Source: Cellulomonas edaphi
Lineage (GTDB): Bacteria; Actinomycetota; Actinomycetes; Actinomycetales; Cellulomonadaceae
NCBI RefSeq assembly: GCF_030362815.1
Contig: NZ_JAUCGR010000003.1
Location: forward strand, 310,001-374,000
DNA: 64,000 bases
Direction of reading: 5' to 3'
The position numbers were made by a program, and so were the translations under genes. The notes beneath the pieces are model-generated. The model searched no databases, was not told the DNA's origin, and worked only from the letters and a program-made list of their open reading frames with translations. Positions 6,721 to 15,134 of this stretch are shown one piece after another. The stretch's first letter is position 1. Every line of letters begins with the position of its first letter.

Positions 6721-7899
6721 TCAGTCCAGGTCGGCGTCGAGCCCCATCGCGGGGAACGTCGCCAGCCGGGTCGCGCGGATCGCGCGGTCCACGTCGTCGG
6801 CCGGGTCGTAGCCGGTCGACCACGCGCGGAGCACGGGCTCGCGGCCGTCGCCCATGCGGTCCGCGCCCGACCGGCCGTACCGGTCGCGGATCAGCTCGCG
6901 CCACTCGTCGGGGACGGGCACGGTGACGTCCACCGAGGTGTGCGCGGCGACGGCGAGCACGTGCGTCCAGGCCCGCGGCACGACGTCGATGAACGCGTAC
7001 CCGCCGCCACCGAGGGCGAGCCAGCGCCCCTGCGCCGCCTCGTGCGCCAGGTCGTGCAGCCACGTGGCGACCAGCCGCTGCGCGTCGACGGAGACGCGCA
7101 GGTGCGTCAGCGGGTCCATCGCGTGCGAGTCGCAGCCGTGCTGCGTCACCAGCACCTCGGGAGCGAACTCGCGCACGGCGGCGGGGACCACCGCGTCGAA
7201 GGCACGCAGCCAGCCCTCGTCGCCCGTCCCCGAGGGGAGCGCCACGTTCACCGCGGTGCCCGACGCGGCTGGACCGCCCGTCTCGCGGGCGAAGCCGGAA
7301 CCCGGGAAGAGCGCCTGCCCGGTCTCGTGCACGGAGATGGTCAGGACGCGCGGGTCGTCCCAGAAGATCGCCTGCACGCCGTCGCCGTGGTGGGCGTCGA
7401 CGTCGACGTAGGCGACCCGGCGCGCCCCGGCGTCCAGCATCGAGCGGATCGCGATCGCGGCGTCGTTGTAGACGCAGAAGCCCGAGGCGGCCCCCGGCAT
7501 CGCGTGGTGCAGGCCACCGGCGAGGTTGACGGCGTGCTGGGCCTGACCCGACCACACGGCCCGGGCGGCCTCGACGCTGCCCGCGACCACGCGAGCGGCC
7601 GCGTCGTGCATGTCCGGGAACACCGGGTCGTCGCGCGTTCCCAGCCCGCGGGCGGGGTTCGGCGTCCCGTGCTCCGCCGCGGCACGGACGGCCTGCACGT
7701 AGGCGGGCTCGTGGACCGACTCGAGCACCTCGTCGGAGGCGATGCCGGGTGCGATCAGGGGGACCCCGTCCAGCACGCCCAGCTGCGCGGCCAGCCGGAA
7801 CGTGAGGTCCAGCCGGTCCGAGGTCATGGGATGGCCCGGCCCGAAGTCGTAGCCGAGCATCTCCGGGGACCACACCACCCGCACCGCCTCGGCCGTCAT
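6721..7899 (-). CDS. AcuC-like acetoin utilization protein / class I histone deacetylase fold
   Basis: A 392-residue zinc-dependent deacylase of the arginase/deacetylase fold. Visible active-site elements are the charge-relay His pair in GLHHAMPG, the Zn ligands in YVDVDAHHGDG, the third ligand Asp in QHGCDSHAMDP, and the catalytic Tyr in ALGGGGYAF. AcuC in Bacillus deacetylates and activates acetyl-CoA synthetase; an acs gene lies at 60129-62117, which makes that role plausible but unproven. The start ATG at 7899 follows CACAGT by 7 nt, a leaderless layout. It is divergent from trkH. Confidence 0.92.
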   Translation of the reverse strand: MTAEAVRVVWSPEMLGYDFGPGHPMTSDRLDLTFRLAAQLGVLDGVPLIAPGIASDEVLESVHEPAYVQAVRAAAEHGTPNPARGLGTRDDPVFPDMHDAAARVVAGSVEAARAVWSGQAQHAVNLAGGLHHAMPGAASGFCVYNDAAIAIRSMLDAGARRVAYVDVDAHHGDGVQAIFWDDPRVLTISVHETGQALFPGSGFARETGGPAASGTAVNVALPSGTGDEGWLRAFDAVVPAAVREFAPEVLVTQHGCDSHAMDPLTHLRVSVDAQRLVATWLHDLAHEAAQGRWLALGGGGYAFIDVVPRAWTHVLAVAAHTSVDVTVPVPDEWRELIRDRYGRSGADRMGDGREPVLRAWSTGYDPADDVDRAIRATRLATFPAMGLDADLD

Positions 7900-8052
7900 G
7901 GACCCCACTGTGACACGCCGCCCACGGTGCCGCGACGAGCGCCCGTCGGGGCGCCCGCAGCCGCCGAGCCTGTGATGTTCCGCCGCGCGAAGGCCCGGTG
8001 CATGCCAGAGTTGTCCACGGTCCGACCCGGACGTCCGGTCGCAGGAGGTGAG

Positions 8053-9426
8053 ATGGCGCGCGGTGCTCAGGTGGCATGGAGAGCCCGCGAGTTCGTCGAC
8101 CGTTCCGCCCGGCAGTCCCCCGCCCGGCTCGCGCTGTTCGTCTTCGGCGGCGTGATCGCGCTGGGCACCGCGCTGCTCTCCACGCCGTGGGCCACGGCGA
8201 GCGGCGAGCGGGCGCACGTCGTCGACGCGCTGTTCACGGCCACGTCGGCGAGCACGGTCACCGGGCTGGTCGTCGTGCCGACCGGCGAGTACTGGTCCGG
8301 CTTCGGCCTCGTGGTCATCCTCCTGGCGATCAAGGTCGGCGGTCTCGGCGTGATGACGCTCGCGTCCCTGCTCGGCATGGCCGTCTCGCGCCGCATCGGT
8401 CTCACGCAGCGCCTCCTGGTGAGCTCGGAGACGAAGACGACCCGTCTCGGCGAGGTTGGTTCCCTGGTCCGCACCGTCATCGTGACGTCGACGGCGCTCG
8501 AGCTGGCCATCTCGCTCATCCTGCTGCCGCGCTTCCTCATGTACGACGAGGGCTGGGGCGAGGCCGCGTGGCACGCGCTGTTCTACGGCATCTCCGCGTT
8601 CAACAACGCGGGCTTCGTGCCCACGCCCGAAGGGCTGTCGCCCTTCGTGAGCGACTGGTGGGTGCTGCTGCCCATCATCGTCGGGGTGTTCGTGGGCTCG
8701 CTGGGATTCCCCGTCATCCTCAACGTGGCCCGCAACCTGCGCGAGCCCCGGCGGTGGAACCTGCACTCCAAGCTGACGATCACCACGAGCGTCGCCCTCG
8801 TGGTGGCCGGGTCCATTCTGGTCGCCGCGTTCGAGTGGACCAACCCGGGCACGTTCAAGCCGCTGGATACCAGCGCCACCGTCCTCGCCTCCCTGTTCGC
8901 CGGCGTCATGCCCCGGTCGGGCGGCTTCTCGACCGTCGACATCAGCCAGATGCACGAGGGCACCTGGCTGGTGAACGACGCGCTCATGTTCGTCGGCGGC
9001 GGGTCGGCCTCGACGGCCGGCGGCATCAAGGTCACGACGCTCGCGGTGATGCTGCTTGCCATCGTCGCCGAGGCGCGTGGCGACCGGGACGTCGAGGCCT
9101 ACGGGCGCCGGATCCCGCGCGAGGCCCTCCAGGTCGCGATCGCGGTGTCGCTGGTGTCGGCCACCTTCGTGCTCATCGCGTCCCTGCTGCTGCTCGCCAT
9201 GACCGGGTGGACCCTGGACGTGGTGCTGTTCGAGGTGATCTCGGCGTTCGCCACCTGCGGTCTGTCGACCGGCGTCACGGGCGACCTGCCCACGGCCGCC
9301 AAGTACGTGCTCTCCGTGCTCATGTTCATCGGCCGGACCGGCACGATGACCCTTGCGGCAGCGCTCGCGCTGCGCAACCGTCGTCGGGTCATCCGGCTCC
9401 CCGAAGAGAGGCCGATCATTGGCTGA
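8053..9426 (+). CDS. TrkH/KtrB-family potassium transporter, membrane subunit
   Basis: A 457-residue membrane protein with the fourfold M1-P-M2 architecture. The four pore loops each keep the selectivity-filter Gly: TSASTVTGLVV, SAFNNAGFVP, GVMPRSGGFST and FATCGLSTGVT. The size suits KtrB. It forms a dimer that takes up K+ (or K+ with Na+) under control of a cytosolic RCK ring, encoded by the next gene, whose start overlaps this stop by 8 bp. The ATG at 8053 has a strong AGGAGG at 8043-8048. Confidence 0.95.
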   Translation: MARGAQVAWRAREFVDRSARQSPARLALFVFGGVIALGTALLSTPWATASGERAHVVDALFTATSASTVTGLVVVPTGEYWSGFGLVVILLAIKVGGLGVMTLASLLGMAVSRRIGLTQRLLVSSETKTTRLGEVGSLVRTVIVTSTALELAISLILLPRFLMYDEGWGEAAWHALFYGISAFNNAGFVPTPEGLSPFVSDWWVLLPIIVGVFVGSLGFPVILNVARNLREPRRWNLHSKLTITTSVALVVAGSILVAAFEWTNPGTFKPLDTSATVLASLFAGVMPRSGGFSTVDISQMHEGTWLVNDALMFVGGGSASTAGGIKVTTLAVMLLAIVAEARGDRDVEAYGRRIPREALQVAIAVSLVSATFVLIASLLLLAMTGWTLDVVLFEVISAFATCGLSTGVTGDLPTAAKYVLSVLMFIGRTGTMTLAAALALRNRRRVIRLPEERPIIG

Positions 9427-10105
9427 CACCACGCACAACGCGCCCCGGACGCCGCGCAAGTCCGACGGCGTGCTCGTCATCGGGCTGGGCCGCTTCGGCT
9501 CCGCGATCGCCGCGACGCTCGACCGGCTCGGCCAGGACGTGCTCGCCGTCGAGCGCTCCCCCGACCTTGTCGCGCAGTGGGCCGGGCGGATGGCGCTCGT
9601 GGAGGCGGACGCGACCAACCCCGAGGCGCTCGAGCAGCTCGGGGCGCGCGAGTTCCCCGTGGCGGTCGTCGGCGTCGGGTCCTACCTCGAGGCGTCGGTG
9701 CTCATCACGGGCAACCTGGTGGACATCGGGGTGCCCCAGATCTGGGCCAAGGCCATCAGCGCCGAGCACGCCCGCATCCTGCAGCGCATCGGGGCCCACC
9801 ACGTGGTGCTGCCGGAGGCGGACGCCGGCTCGCGGGTGGCGCACCTCGTCTCCGGCAAGCTGCTCGACTACATCGAGGTCGAGGACGGCTTCACGGTGGT
9901 CAAGATGCGCCCGCCGAAGGAGACGCAGGGCTTCACCATCGCGCAGTCGAAGATCCGCGAGCGGTACGGCGTGACCGTCATCGGCGTGAAGAGCCCCGGG
10001 GTCGACTTCGTGTACGCCGACCCGGACACCCGCATCTCGGCGAACGACCTGCTCATCGTCTCGGGGCACGCCGAGCTCCTGGAGCGGTTCGCCGCCCGTC
10101 CGTGA
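9419..10105 (+). CDS. TrkA/KtrA-family potassium uptake regulator (RCK ring protein)
   Basis: A 228-residue cytosolic protein with an RCK_N Rossmann domain (VLVIGLGRFGSAIA, motif GLGRFG) and a C-terminal RCK_C domain ending RISANDLLIVSGHAELLERF. It should form the octameric gating ring of the TrkH-like channel and bind ATP, NAD(H) or c-di-AMP. The start is TTG at 9419, overlapping the trkH stop by 8 bp with GAGAGG upstream; this is the only TTG start chosen in the window. Expression is therefore translationally coupled. A bipartite hairpin just downstream separates it from the convergent sugar transporter operon. Confidence 0.93.
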   Translation: MADTTHNAPRTPRKSDGVLVIGLGRFGSAIAATLDRLGQDVLAVERSPDLVAQWAGRMALVEADATNPEALEQLGAREFPVAVVGVGSYLEASVLITGNLVDIGVPQIWAKAISAEHARILQRIGAHHVVLPEADAGSRVAHLVSGKLLDYIEVEDGFTVVKMRPPKETQGFTIAQSKIRERYGVTVIGVKSPGVDFVYADPDTRISANDLLIVSGHAELLERFAARP

Positions 10106-10111
10106 CGACGA

Positions 10112-10166
10112 CACCCCCGGCCCGCCAGCCACCCGGCGACGAGCCGGACCTGGCGCGGCGGGGGTG
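10112..10166. terminator. Bidirectional nested hairpin between convergent trkA and ABC permease genes
   Basis: A 17-bp outer stem (10112-10128 with 10150-10166, three internal mismatches) encloses a perfect inner hairpin CCGGC (10133-10137) / GCCGG (10143-10147). It lies between two convergent stops and can serve both. Confidence 0.65.
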
Positions 10167-10182
10167 CCGTGCGATGCTCTCG

Positions 10183-11217
10183 TCAGCGCCTGCGGACGAT
10201 CAGCAGCCGCTGCAGGATCACGAAGATCAGCAGCAGCGCGCCGATCACGATCTTGGTCCACCACGACGAGAGCGTGCCCTCGAACGTGATGATCGTCTGG
10301 ATCAGGCCCAGCACCAGCACACCGAGCACGGACCCGAGCACGAAGCCCGAGCCGCCGGTGAGCAGCGTCCCGCCGATGACGACGGCGGCGATGGCGTCGA
10401 GCTCCATGCCGACGCCCGTGAGCGAGTAGCCGGACCGCGCGAAGATCGCGAACAGCAGGCCACCGAGGCCGGCGCACGTGCCCGAGATGACGTAGACGAG
10501 CACCTTGGTCCGGGCGACGGGCAGGCCCATGAGGCGCGCGGACTGCTCGCTCCCCCCGATCGCGTAGACGGTCCGGCCGAACCGCGTGTAGTGCAGCGTG
10601 ACGAACGCGATCACGACCACGGCCAGCGCGATCAGGCCGCTCGGCGTGATCACCAGGCCGTTGTCGGTGCCCCAGCGCGTCTCGGAGAGCTTCACGATGG
10701 TCGGGTCCGTGATCGGGATGGACTCGGGTGCGATGACGTAGCAGAGCCCGCGGGCCAGGAACATCGCGGCCAGCGTCGCGATGAACGGTTGGATCTCGAA
10801 CACGTGCACCATCACGCCGATGACCCAGCCGATGAGCGTGCCCACCAGGACCGCCGCGGGGATGGTGACGTATGCCGGCCAGCCGTGCAGGAACATCCAG
10901 GCCGACAGGCAGGTGCTCAGCGCGACGACTGCGCCGACCGACAGGTCGATGCCGCCCGTGAGGATCACGAACGTCATGCCCACCGCGAGCACGATGAGGA
11001 ACGAGTTGTTGATGAGCAGGTTGGCCATGACGCGGCCGGTCAGGAAGTTCTCGTAGCGCGCGCCGCCGATGATCAGCATGAGTGCGAGCACCACGAGCGT
11101 GCCGAGGACGGGCAGGTAGCGGCGGTCCAGCGTCGGACGCCGGCGTCCCACCGAGCCGGTGAGCCTGGGCTCCGGGCGCTTGCCCGCAGCCTTGACGGTG
11201 ATCTCGTCGGTCGCCAT
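10183..11217 (-). CDS. Sugar ABC transporter permease, YjfF-type (AraH/RbsC family)
   Basis: A 344-residue integral membrane protein of the BPD_transp_2 family with about 9-10 hydrophobic helices. The conserved family segments AVGMTFVILTGGIDLSVGA and AVVIGGTLLTGGSGFVLGS are intact. A basic N-terminal tail of about 35 residues precedes the first helix. It is the last gene of a four-gene importer and its ATG overlaps the preceding permease stop by one base (TGATG). Gene order substrate-binding protein, ATPase, permease, permease matches YtfQ-YtfR-YtfT-YjfF, known in E. coli for galactofuranose. The LacI operator shared with araBDA suggests L-arabinose here. Confidence 0.92.
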   Translation of the reverse strand: MATDEITVKAAGKRPEPRLTGSVGRRRPTLDRRYLPVLGTLVVLALMLIIGGARYENFLTGRVMANLLINNSFLIVLAVGMTFVILTGGIDLSVGAVVALSTCLSAWMFLHGWPAYVTIPAAVLVGTLIGWVIGVMVHVFEIQPFIATLAAMFLARGLCYVIAPESIPITDPTIVKLSETRWGTDNGLVITPSGLIALAVVVIAFVTLHYTRFGRTVYAIGGSEQSARLMGLPVARTKVLVYVISGTCAGLGGLLFAIFARSGYSLTGVGMELDAIAAVVIGGTLLTGGSGFVLGSVLGVLVLGLIQTIITFEGTLSSWWTKIVIGALLLIFVILQRLLIVRRR

Positions 11218-12254
11218 CAGGCCGGCACCTCCACGGGCACGGGAGCCGCCTGCCTGCGGCGGGCTCGCAGCTTGTGCTGCACCACGGGGGACTGCAGCAG
11301 GCACACGACGATGACGACGAGGGCCTTGAACAGGGACACCGCGTTCACGGGGATGCCGAGCACGGTGATGGACAGCGTGAGCGTCGTCAGCACGAGGACG
11401 CCGACCAGCGTGCCGGTGAGCGAGAACTTGCCGCCGGCCAGCGACGTGCCGCCGATGACGACGGCCAGGATGGCGTCGAGCTCGATGAACAGCCCCGCGT
11501 TGTTGGAGTCGGCGGCCATGATGTTCGAGCTCTGCAGGAAGCCGGCGATGCACGCGAACAGCGCGCACAGCACGTACACGGTCCAGATGATGGTCCGGGC
11601 CCGCACGCCCGCGAGCCGCGAGGCGGTGGGGTTGATGCCCACCGACTCGATGAGCACGCCGAGCGCCGTGCGTCGCGTGACGAACGCGACCGCCGCGAAG
11701 AAGAAGCCCGCGATGAGCGCAGCGACGGGCAGGCCCAGCCAGTACCCGGAGGCGAGCGTCTTGTACGGCGCGCTGGTGACCGTGGTGATCTGACCGCCGG
11801 TGATGAGCATGGCGATGCCGCGGCCGGCAGTCATGATCACCAGGGTCGCGATGATCGGTTGGATGCCGAGCACCGCCACCAGGAAGCCGTTGAAGACGCC
11901 GATCGCGAGACACACGGCGAGGCCGGTGAGCATCGCCAGCGCGACGGTCGAGATCGCACCCGGGTCGGGCGAGGACGCGATCTGCGTGAGGGTGACGGCG
12001 CCGGCGATCGCCATCACTGCGCCGACCGACAGGTCGATCCCGCGCGTCGCGATCACGAGGGTCATGCCGAGGGCCACGAGCAGCGTGATGGACGAGCGCC
12101 GCACGATGTCGATCGGCGCGCCGTACAGGTGGCCGTCGCGGACGGTGATCTCCAGGAACGTGTGGGACTTGAGCGTGCTCGCCAGCAGCAGCACGACCAG
12201 GGCGACGATCGGCCAGAACAGCCGGTGCCGCGTGAGTTGGGCCAGCCCGGTCAT
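11217..12254 (-). CDS. Sugar ABC transporter permease, YtfT-type (AraH/RbsC family)
   Basis: A 345-residue polytopic permease that would pair with the YjfF-type subunit as a heterodimer. Conserved segments include TLLVALGMTLVIATRGIDLS and AVVIGGTSLAGGKFSLTG. The start ATG at 12254 overlaps the ATPase stop by 4 bp (ATGA), so translation is coupled. The C-terminus ends in a basic cytosolic tail. Specificity resides in the binding protein, so the gene alone says only that a pentose or hexose is imported. Confidence 0.92.
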   Translation of the reverse strand: MTGLAQLTRHRLFWPIVALVVLLLASTLKSHTFLEITVRDGHLYGAPIDIVRRSSITLLVALGMTLVIATRGIDLSVGAVMAIAGAVTLTQIASSPDPGAISTVALAMLTGLAVCLAIGVFNGFLVAVLGIQPIIATLVIMTAGRGIAMLITGGQITTVTSAPYKTLASGYWLGLPVAALIAGFFFAAVAFVTRRTALGVLIESVGINPTASRLAGVRARTIIWTVYVLCALFACIAGFLQSSNIMAADSNNAGLFIELDAILAVVIGGTSLAGGKFSLTGTLVGVLVLTTLTLSITVLGIPVNAVSLFKALVVIVVCLLQSPVVQHKLRARRRQAAPVPVEVPA

Positions 12255-13783
12255 GCGCTGGTGCCTCCGCTCGCGATGAGGTCGACGACGACGTCGGTGG
12301 TGACGTCGTCGGAGTTGACGAGCTCGGCGACCTTGCGGCGGTCGCGCAGCACCGCGATGCGGTGCGAGAGGCGCAGGACCTCGTCGAGCTCGGCGGAGAT
12401 GAACACGACCGACATCCCCTGCGCGGCCAGGTCGGCCACGAGCTTCTGGATCTCGGCCTTCGCGCCGACGTCGATGCCGCGCGTGGGCTCGTCGAGGATG
12501 AGCAGCTTGGGGGCGGTGGCCAGCCAGCGGGCGAGCAGCACCTTCTGCTGGTTGCCGCCCGAGAGGTTGCCGGCGATCGCGTCCGGGTTGGCCGGGCGCA
12601 CGCCGAGCGCCTCGATGTAGTGCGAGACCACCTCGTCGGCCTTCTTCTTCGGGACCCGGCGCAGCCAGCCCCGCTCCGCCTGGAGGCCGAGCACGATGTT
12701 CTCCCGCACCGTGAGGTCGCCGATGATGCCCTCGGTCTTGCGGCTCTCGGAGGAGAACGCGATGGACCGCGACAGCCCTGCGCGCGGGTTGCGCAGCTTG
12801 GTCGACACGCCGCCGACGATGGTCTCGCCCGTGTCCGCGTGGTCGGCGCCGTAGAGCAGGCGCGCGAGCTCGGTTCGGCCGGATCCGAGCAGCCCCGCCA
12901 GGCCGACGATCTCGCCGGGGTAGACGTCGAGGTCGAACGGCTCAATCGAGCCGCGCCGGCCCACGCCGATCGCCTGGAGCAGGGGCGTGCCGCTGCGGTC
13001 GACGACGACGCGCTCGGTGCTGCCCTCGAGCTCGGTGAGCACCTCGAGCGCACGACCGATCATCTTGCCGACCAGCTCGACCCGCGGCAGCTCGGCCGGG
13101 CGGTACTCGCCCACGAGCGCGCCGTTGCGCAGCACCGTGATGCGGTCGCTGATCGCGTAGACCTGGTCCAGGAAGTGCGAGACGAAAAGGATCGCGACGC
13201 CGCGCTCGCGCAGCGTGCGGATCACGTCGAACAGCCGCGCGACCTCGTCGCTGTCCAGGCTGGACGTGGGCTCGTCGAGGATGAGCACCTGGGCGTCGAC
13301 CACCATGGCGCGCGAGATCGCGACCAGCTGCTGGACGGCCAGCGAGTGCGACGACAGCGACGAGCGGGGGTCGATGTCGAGGTTGAGCGCCTCGAGGTAG
13401 GTGCGCGCCGCCTTGCGCGTGGCCCGCCAGTCGACGAGGCCGAACCGGCGCACCTCGTGCCCCAGCATGACGTTCTCGGCGACGGACAGGTTGTCCGTGA
13501 GGTTGACCTCTTGGTACACGGTGCTGACGCCCGCGGCCTGCGCCGCGGCCGGCCCGGAGAACACCTGCTCGACGCCGCCGACGACGATGCGCCCGGAGTC
13601 GATGCCGTAGACCCCCGTGAGCGCCTTGATCAGGGTGGACTTGCCGGCGCCGTTCTCGCCCATGAGGGCGTGGACCTCACCGGGGAACAAGCGGAAGTCG
13701 ACGCCGTCGAGCGCCTTGACGCCGGGAAATGCGATGGAGATTCCCGACATCTGCACGATCGGGGAGGGGGTGGGGACGGTCAT
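12251..13783 (-). CDS. Sugar ABC transporter ATP-binding protein, YtfR-type
   Basis: A 510-residue cytosolic protein with two fused ABC domains, as usual for pentose/galactofuranose importers. Domain 1 has Walker A GENGAGKSTLIK and Walker B VLILDEPTSSLD, but its signature is degenerate (HSLAVQQLVAISRAM). Domain 2 has a non-canonical Walker A (GLLGSGRTEL, lacking the Lys) with a good signature LSGGNQQKVLLARW and Walker B LLILDEPTRGID. One complete composite ATP site is therefore expected, typical of this family. ATGA overlap with the permease below. A strong stem-loop separates it from the binding-protein gene upstream. Confidence 0.94.
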   Translation of the reverse strand: MTVPTPSPIVQMSGISIAFPGVKALDGVDFRLFPGEVHALMGENGAGKSTLIKALTGVYGIDSGRIVVGGVEQVFSGPAAAQAAGVSTVYQEVNLTDNLSVAENVMLGHEVRRFGLVDWRATRKAARTYLEALNLDIDPRSSLSSHSLAVQQLVAISRAMVVDAQVLILDEPTSSLDSDEVARLFDVIRTLRERGVAILFVSHFLDQVYAISDRITVLRNGALVGEYRPAELPRVELVGKMIGRALEVLTELEGSTERVVVDRSGTPLLQAIGVGRRGSIEPFDLDVYPGEIVGLAGLLGSGRTELARLLYGADHADTGETIVGGVSTKLRNPRAGLSRSIAFSSESRKTEGIIGDLTVRENIVLGLQAERGWLRRVPKKKADEVVSHYIEALGVRPANPDAIAGNLSGGNQQKVLLARWLATAPKLLILDEPTRGIDVGAKAEIQKLVADLAAQGMSVVFISAELDEVLRLSHRIAVLRDRRKVAELVNSDDVTTDVVVDLIASGGTSA

Positions 13784-13819
13784 CGTCGACCTTTCTCGCT
13801 GCTGACCGGGTGGTGCTGA

Positions 13820-13862
13820 CTGCCCCCGGGGCCACGGCGTGGTGCCACGGCCCCGGGGGCAG
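13820..13862 (-). terminator. 14-bp perfect stem-loop between binding-protein and ATPase genes
   Basis: CTGCCCCCGGGGCC (13820-13833) pairs with GGCCCCGGGGGCAG (13849-13862) around a 15-nt loop. It sits 11 bp after the stop of the substrate-binding-protein gene inside the operon, without a clear T tract. Such hairpins usually stabilise or partly terminate the upstream message, giving more binding protein than transporter. Confidence 0.65.
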
Positions 13863-13873
13863 CAGGGGCGAAG

Positions 13874-14893
13874 TCAGTACTGCCGCGTGGGCAGTGCCTC
13901 CTTGGCCGCCGCCTGGTCGAAGGCGTCGTCGTGCGTCACGATACGGGGCTCGACGGTGCCGCCCGAGTCCAGCGTCTTGATGATGTCGGCCAGGTCCGGG
14001 CCGAGCAGCGGGTTGCACTCGACGATGTAGTTGATCTTGCCGTCGGCGAGCGCCTGCATGCCGTCCTTGACGCCGTCGATCGAGACGATCTTGATGTCCT
14101 TGCCGGGGACCTTGCCGGCCGCCTCGATGGCCTCGATCGCGCCGAGCGCCATGTCGTCGTTGTGCGCGTAGACGAGGTCGATGTCCGGGTTGGCCTGCAG
14201 GAAGCCCTCCATGACCTTCTTGCCGCCGTCGCGCGTGAAGTCACCGGTCTGCGACGCGATGATCTTGACGTTGGTGTTGGACTTGGTGGCGTCCTCGAAG
14301 CCCTGCTTGCGGTCGATGGCCGGGGCCGAGCCGGTGGTGCCCTGGAGCTCGACGACGTTGATCGGCTCGGTCGCGACGTTCTCGTTGACCCACTCGCCGA
14401 TGCGCTTGCCCTCCTCGACGAAGTCCGAGCCGATGAAGGTCTTGTAGAGCGTCTTGTCCTGCGTGTCGACGGCACGGTCCGTGAGGATCACGGGGATGTT
14501 GGCCGCCTTCGCCTCCTGGAGGACGGCGTCCCAGCCGGTCTCGACGACCGGGGAGAAGGCGATGTACTTCACGCCCTGCGCGATGTAGGACCGGATCGCC
14601 TGGATCTGGTTCTCCTGCTTCTGCTGCGCGTCGGAGAACTTCAGGTCGAAGCCGTTCTCCTTGGTGAGGGACTCCTGGATGGACTTGGTGTTGGCCGCAC
14701 GCCAGCCGGACTCGGAGCCGACCTGGGAGAAGCCGACCGAGATGGTGTCGCCGCCGCCCGAACCCTCGCTCGACGAGCTGCCCGGGTCCGCCGTGTTGTC
14801 GTCGTCGCCTCCGCTGCTGCAGGCCGACAGACCGAGTGCGAGGACCGCGACACCCGCGGCCGCTGCACGCATCGAGAACTTCTTGCTGACCAT
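13874..14893 (-). CDS. Sugar ABC transporter substrate-binding lipoprotein, YtfQ-type
   Basis: A 339-residue lipoprotein. The signal peptide ends in the lipobox LSAC (about residues 22-25), followed by a Ser/Gly/Asp-rich linker. The mature part is a periplasmic-binding-protein I fold: TISVGFSQVGSESGWRAANT, then AQGVKYIAFSPVVETGWDAV and AHNDDMALGAIEAIEAAGK. The ESGWR and ETGWD elements are typical of YtfQ, the galactofuranose-binding protein. RBS AGGAGGAG precedes the ATG. Upstream, a promoter with a LacI operator nearly identical to that of araBDA makes L-arabinose a likely ligand. Confidence 0.93.
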   Translation of the reverse strand: MVSKKFSMRAAAAGVAVLALGLSACSSGGDDDNTADPGSSSSEGSGGGDTISVGFSQVGSESGWRAANTKSIQESLTKENGFDLKFSDAQQKQENQIQAIRSYIAQGVKYIAFSPVVETGWDAVLQEAKAANIPVILTDRAVDTQDKTLYKTFIGSDFVEEGKRIGEWVNENVATEPINVVELQGTTGSAPAIDRKQGFEDATKSNTNVKIIASQTGDFTRDGGKKVMEGFLQANPDIDLVYAHNDDMALGAIEAIEAAGKVPGKDIKIVSIDGVKDGMQALADGKINYIVECNPLLGPDLADIIKTLDSGGTVEPRIVTHDDAFDQAAAKEALPTRQY

Positions 14894-15016
14894 GCTTCTC
14901 CTCCTCGAGAACCACTGGGGTCGAGCGGCGGACCGATGCCCGCGCTCCCGTACTTGCCGACCTGGCCGGGACCACCGGGGCCTCTTCGCCCCACCCGTGC
15001 CTTTCGATCTGAGGCG

Positions 15017-15046
15017 ATGTTAGCGCTCACATTTGCTCGACCACAA
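15017..15046 (-). promoter_or_regulatory. Promoter of the sugar ABC operon with LacI-family operator
   Basis: On the minus strand a -35-like TTGTGG (15046-15041) and a -10 TAACAT (15022-15017) are 18 bp apart. The palindrome at 15018-15031, read on the plus strand as TGTTAGCGCTCACA, overlaps spacer and -10. It differs by one base from the perfect operator in front of araB, and the spacing of promoter elements is the same, so both are probably repressed by the LacI protein encoded at 22757-23770. Confidence 0.7.
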
Positions 15047-15134
15047 GATGCTCGAGCCGTCGTGACGAAGTTGTGACCCAGCAGTTTCCGGGGCGTGGCG
15101 CGCACCGCGACCCAGGAGCAGCCCTGGACCACCC

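Noticed and set aside
6940-9426. A very long open frame running into trkH from about 1.1 kb upstream
   Set aside because: The first part is antisense to the AcuC gene and Arg/Gly/His-rich as expected from high-G+C shadow frames; trkH has its own RBS at 8043.
7900-9618. Long minus-strand frame extending acuC by more than 550 residues across trkH
   Set aside because: It is antisense to trkH, of low-complexity His/Arg/Asp composition, and the AcuC fold begins exactly at the ATG at 7899.
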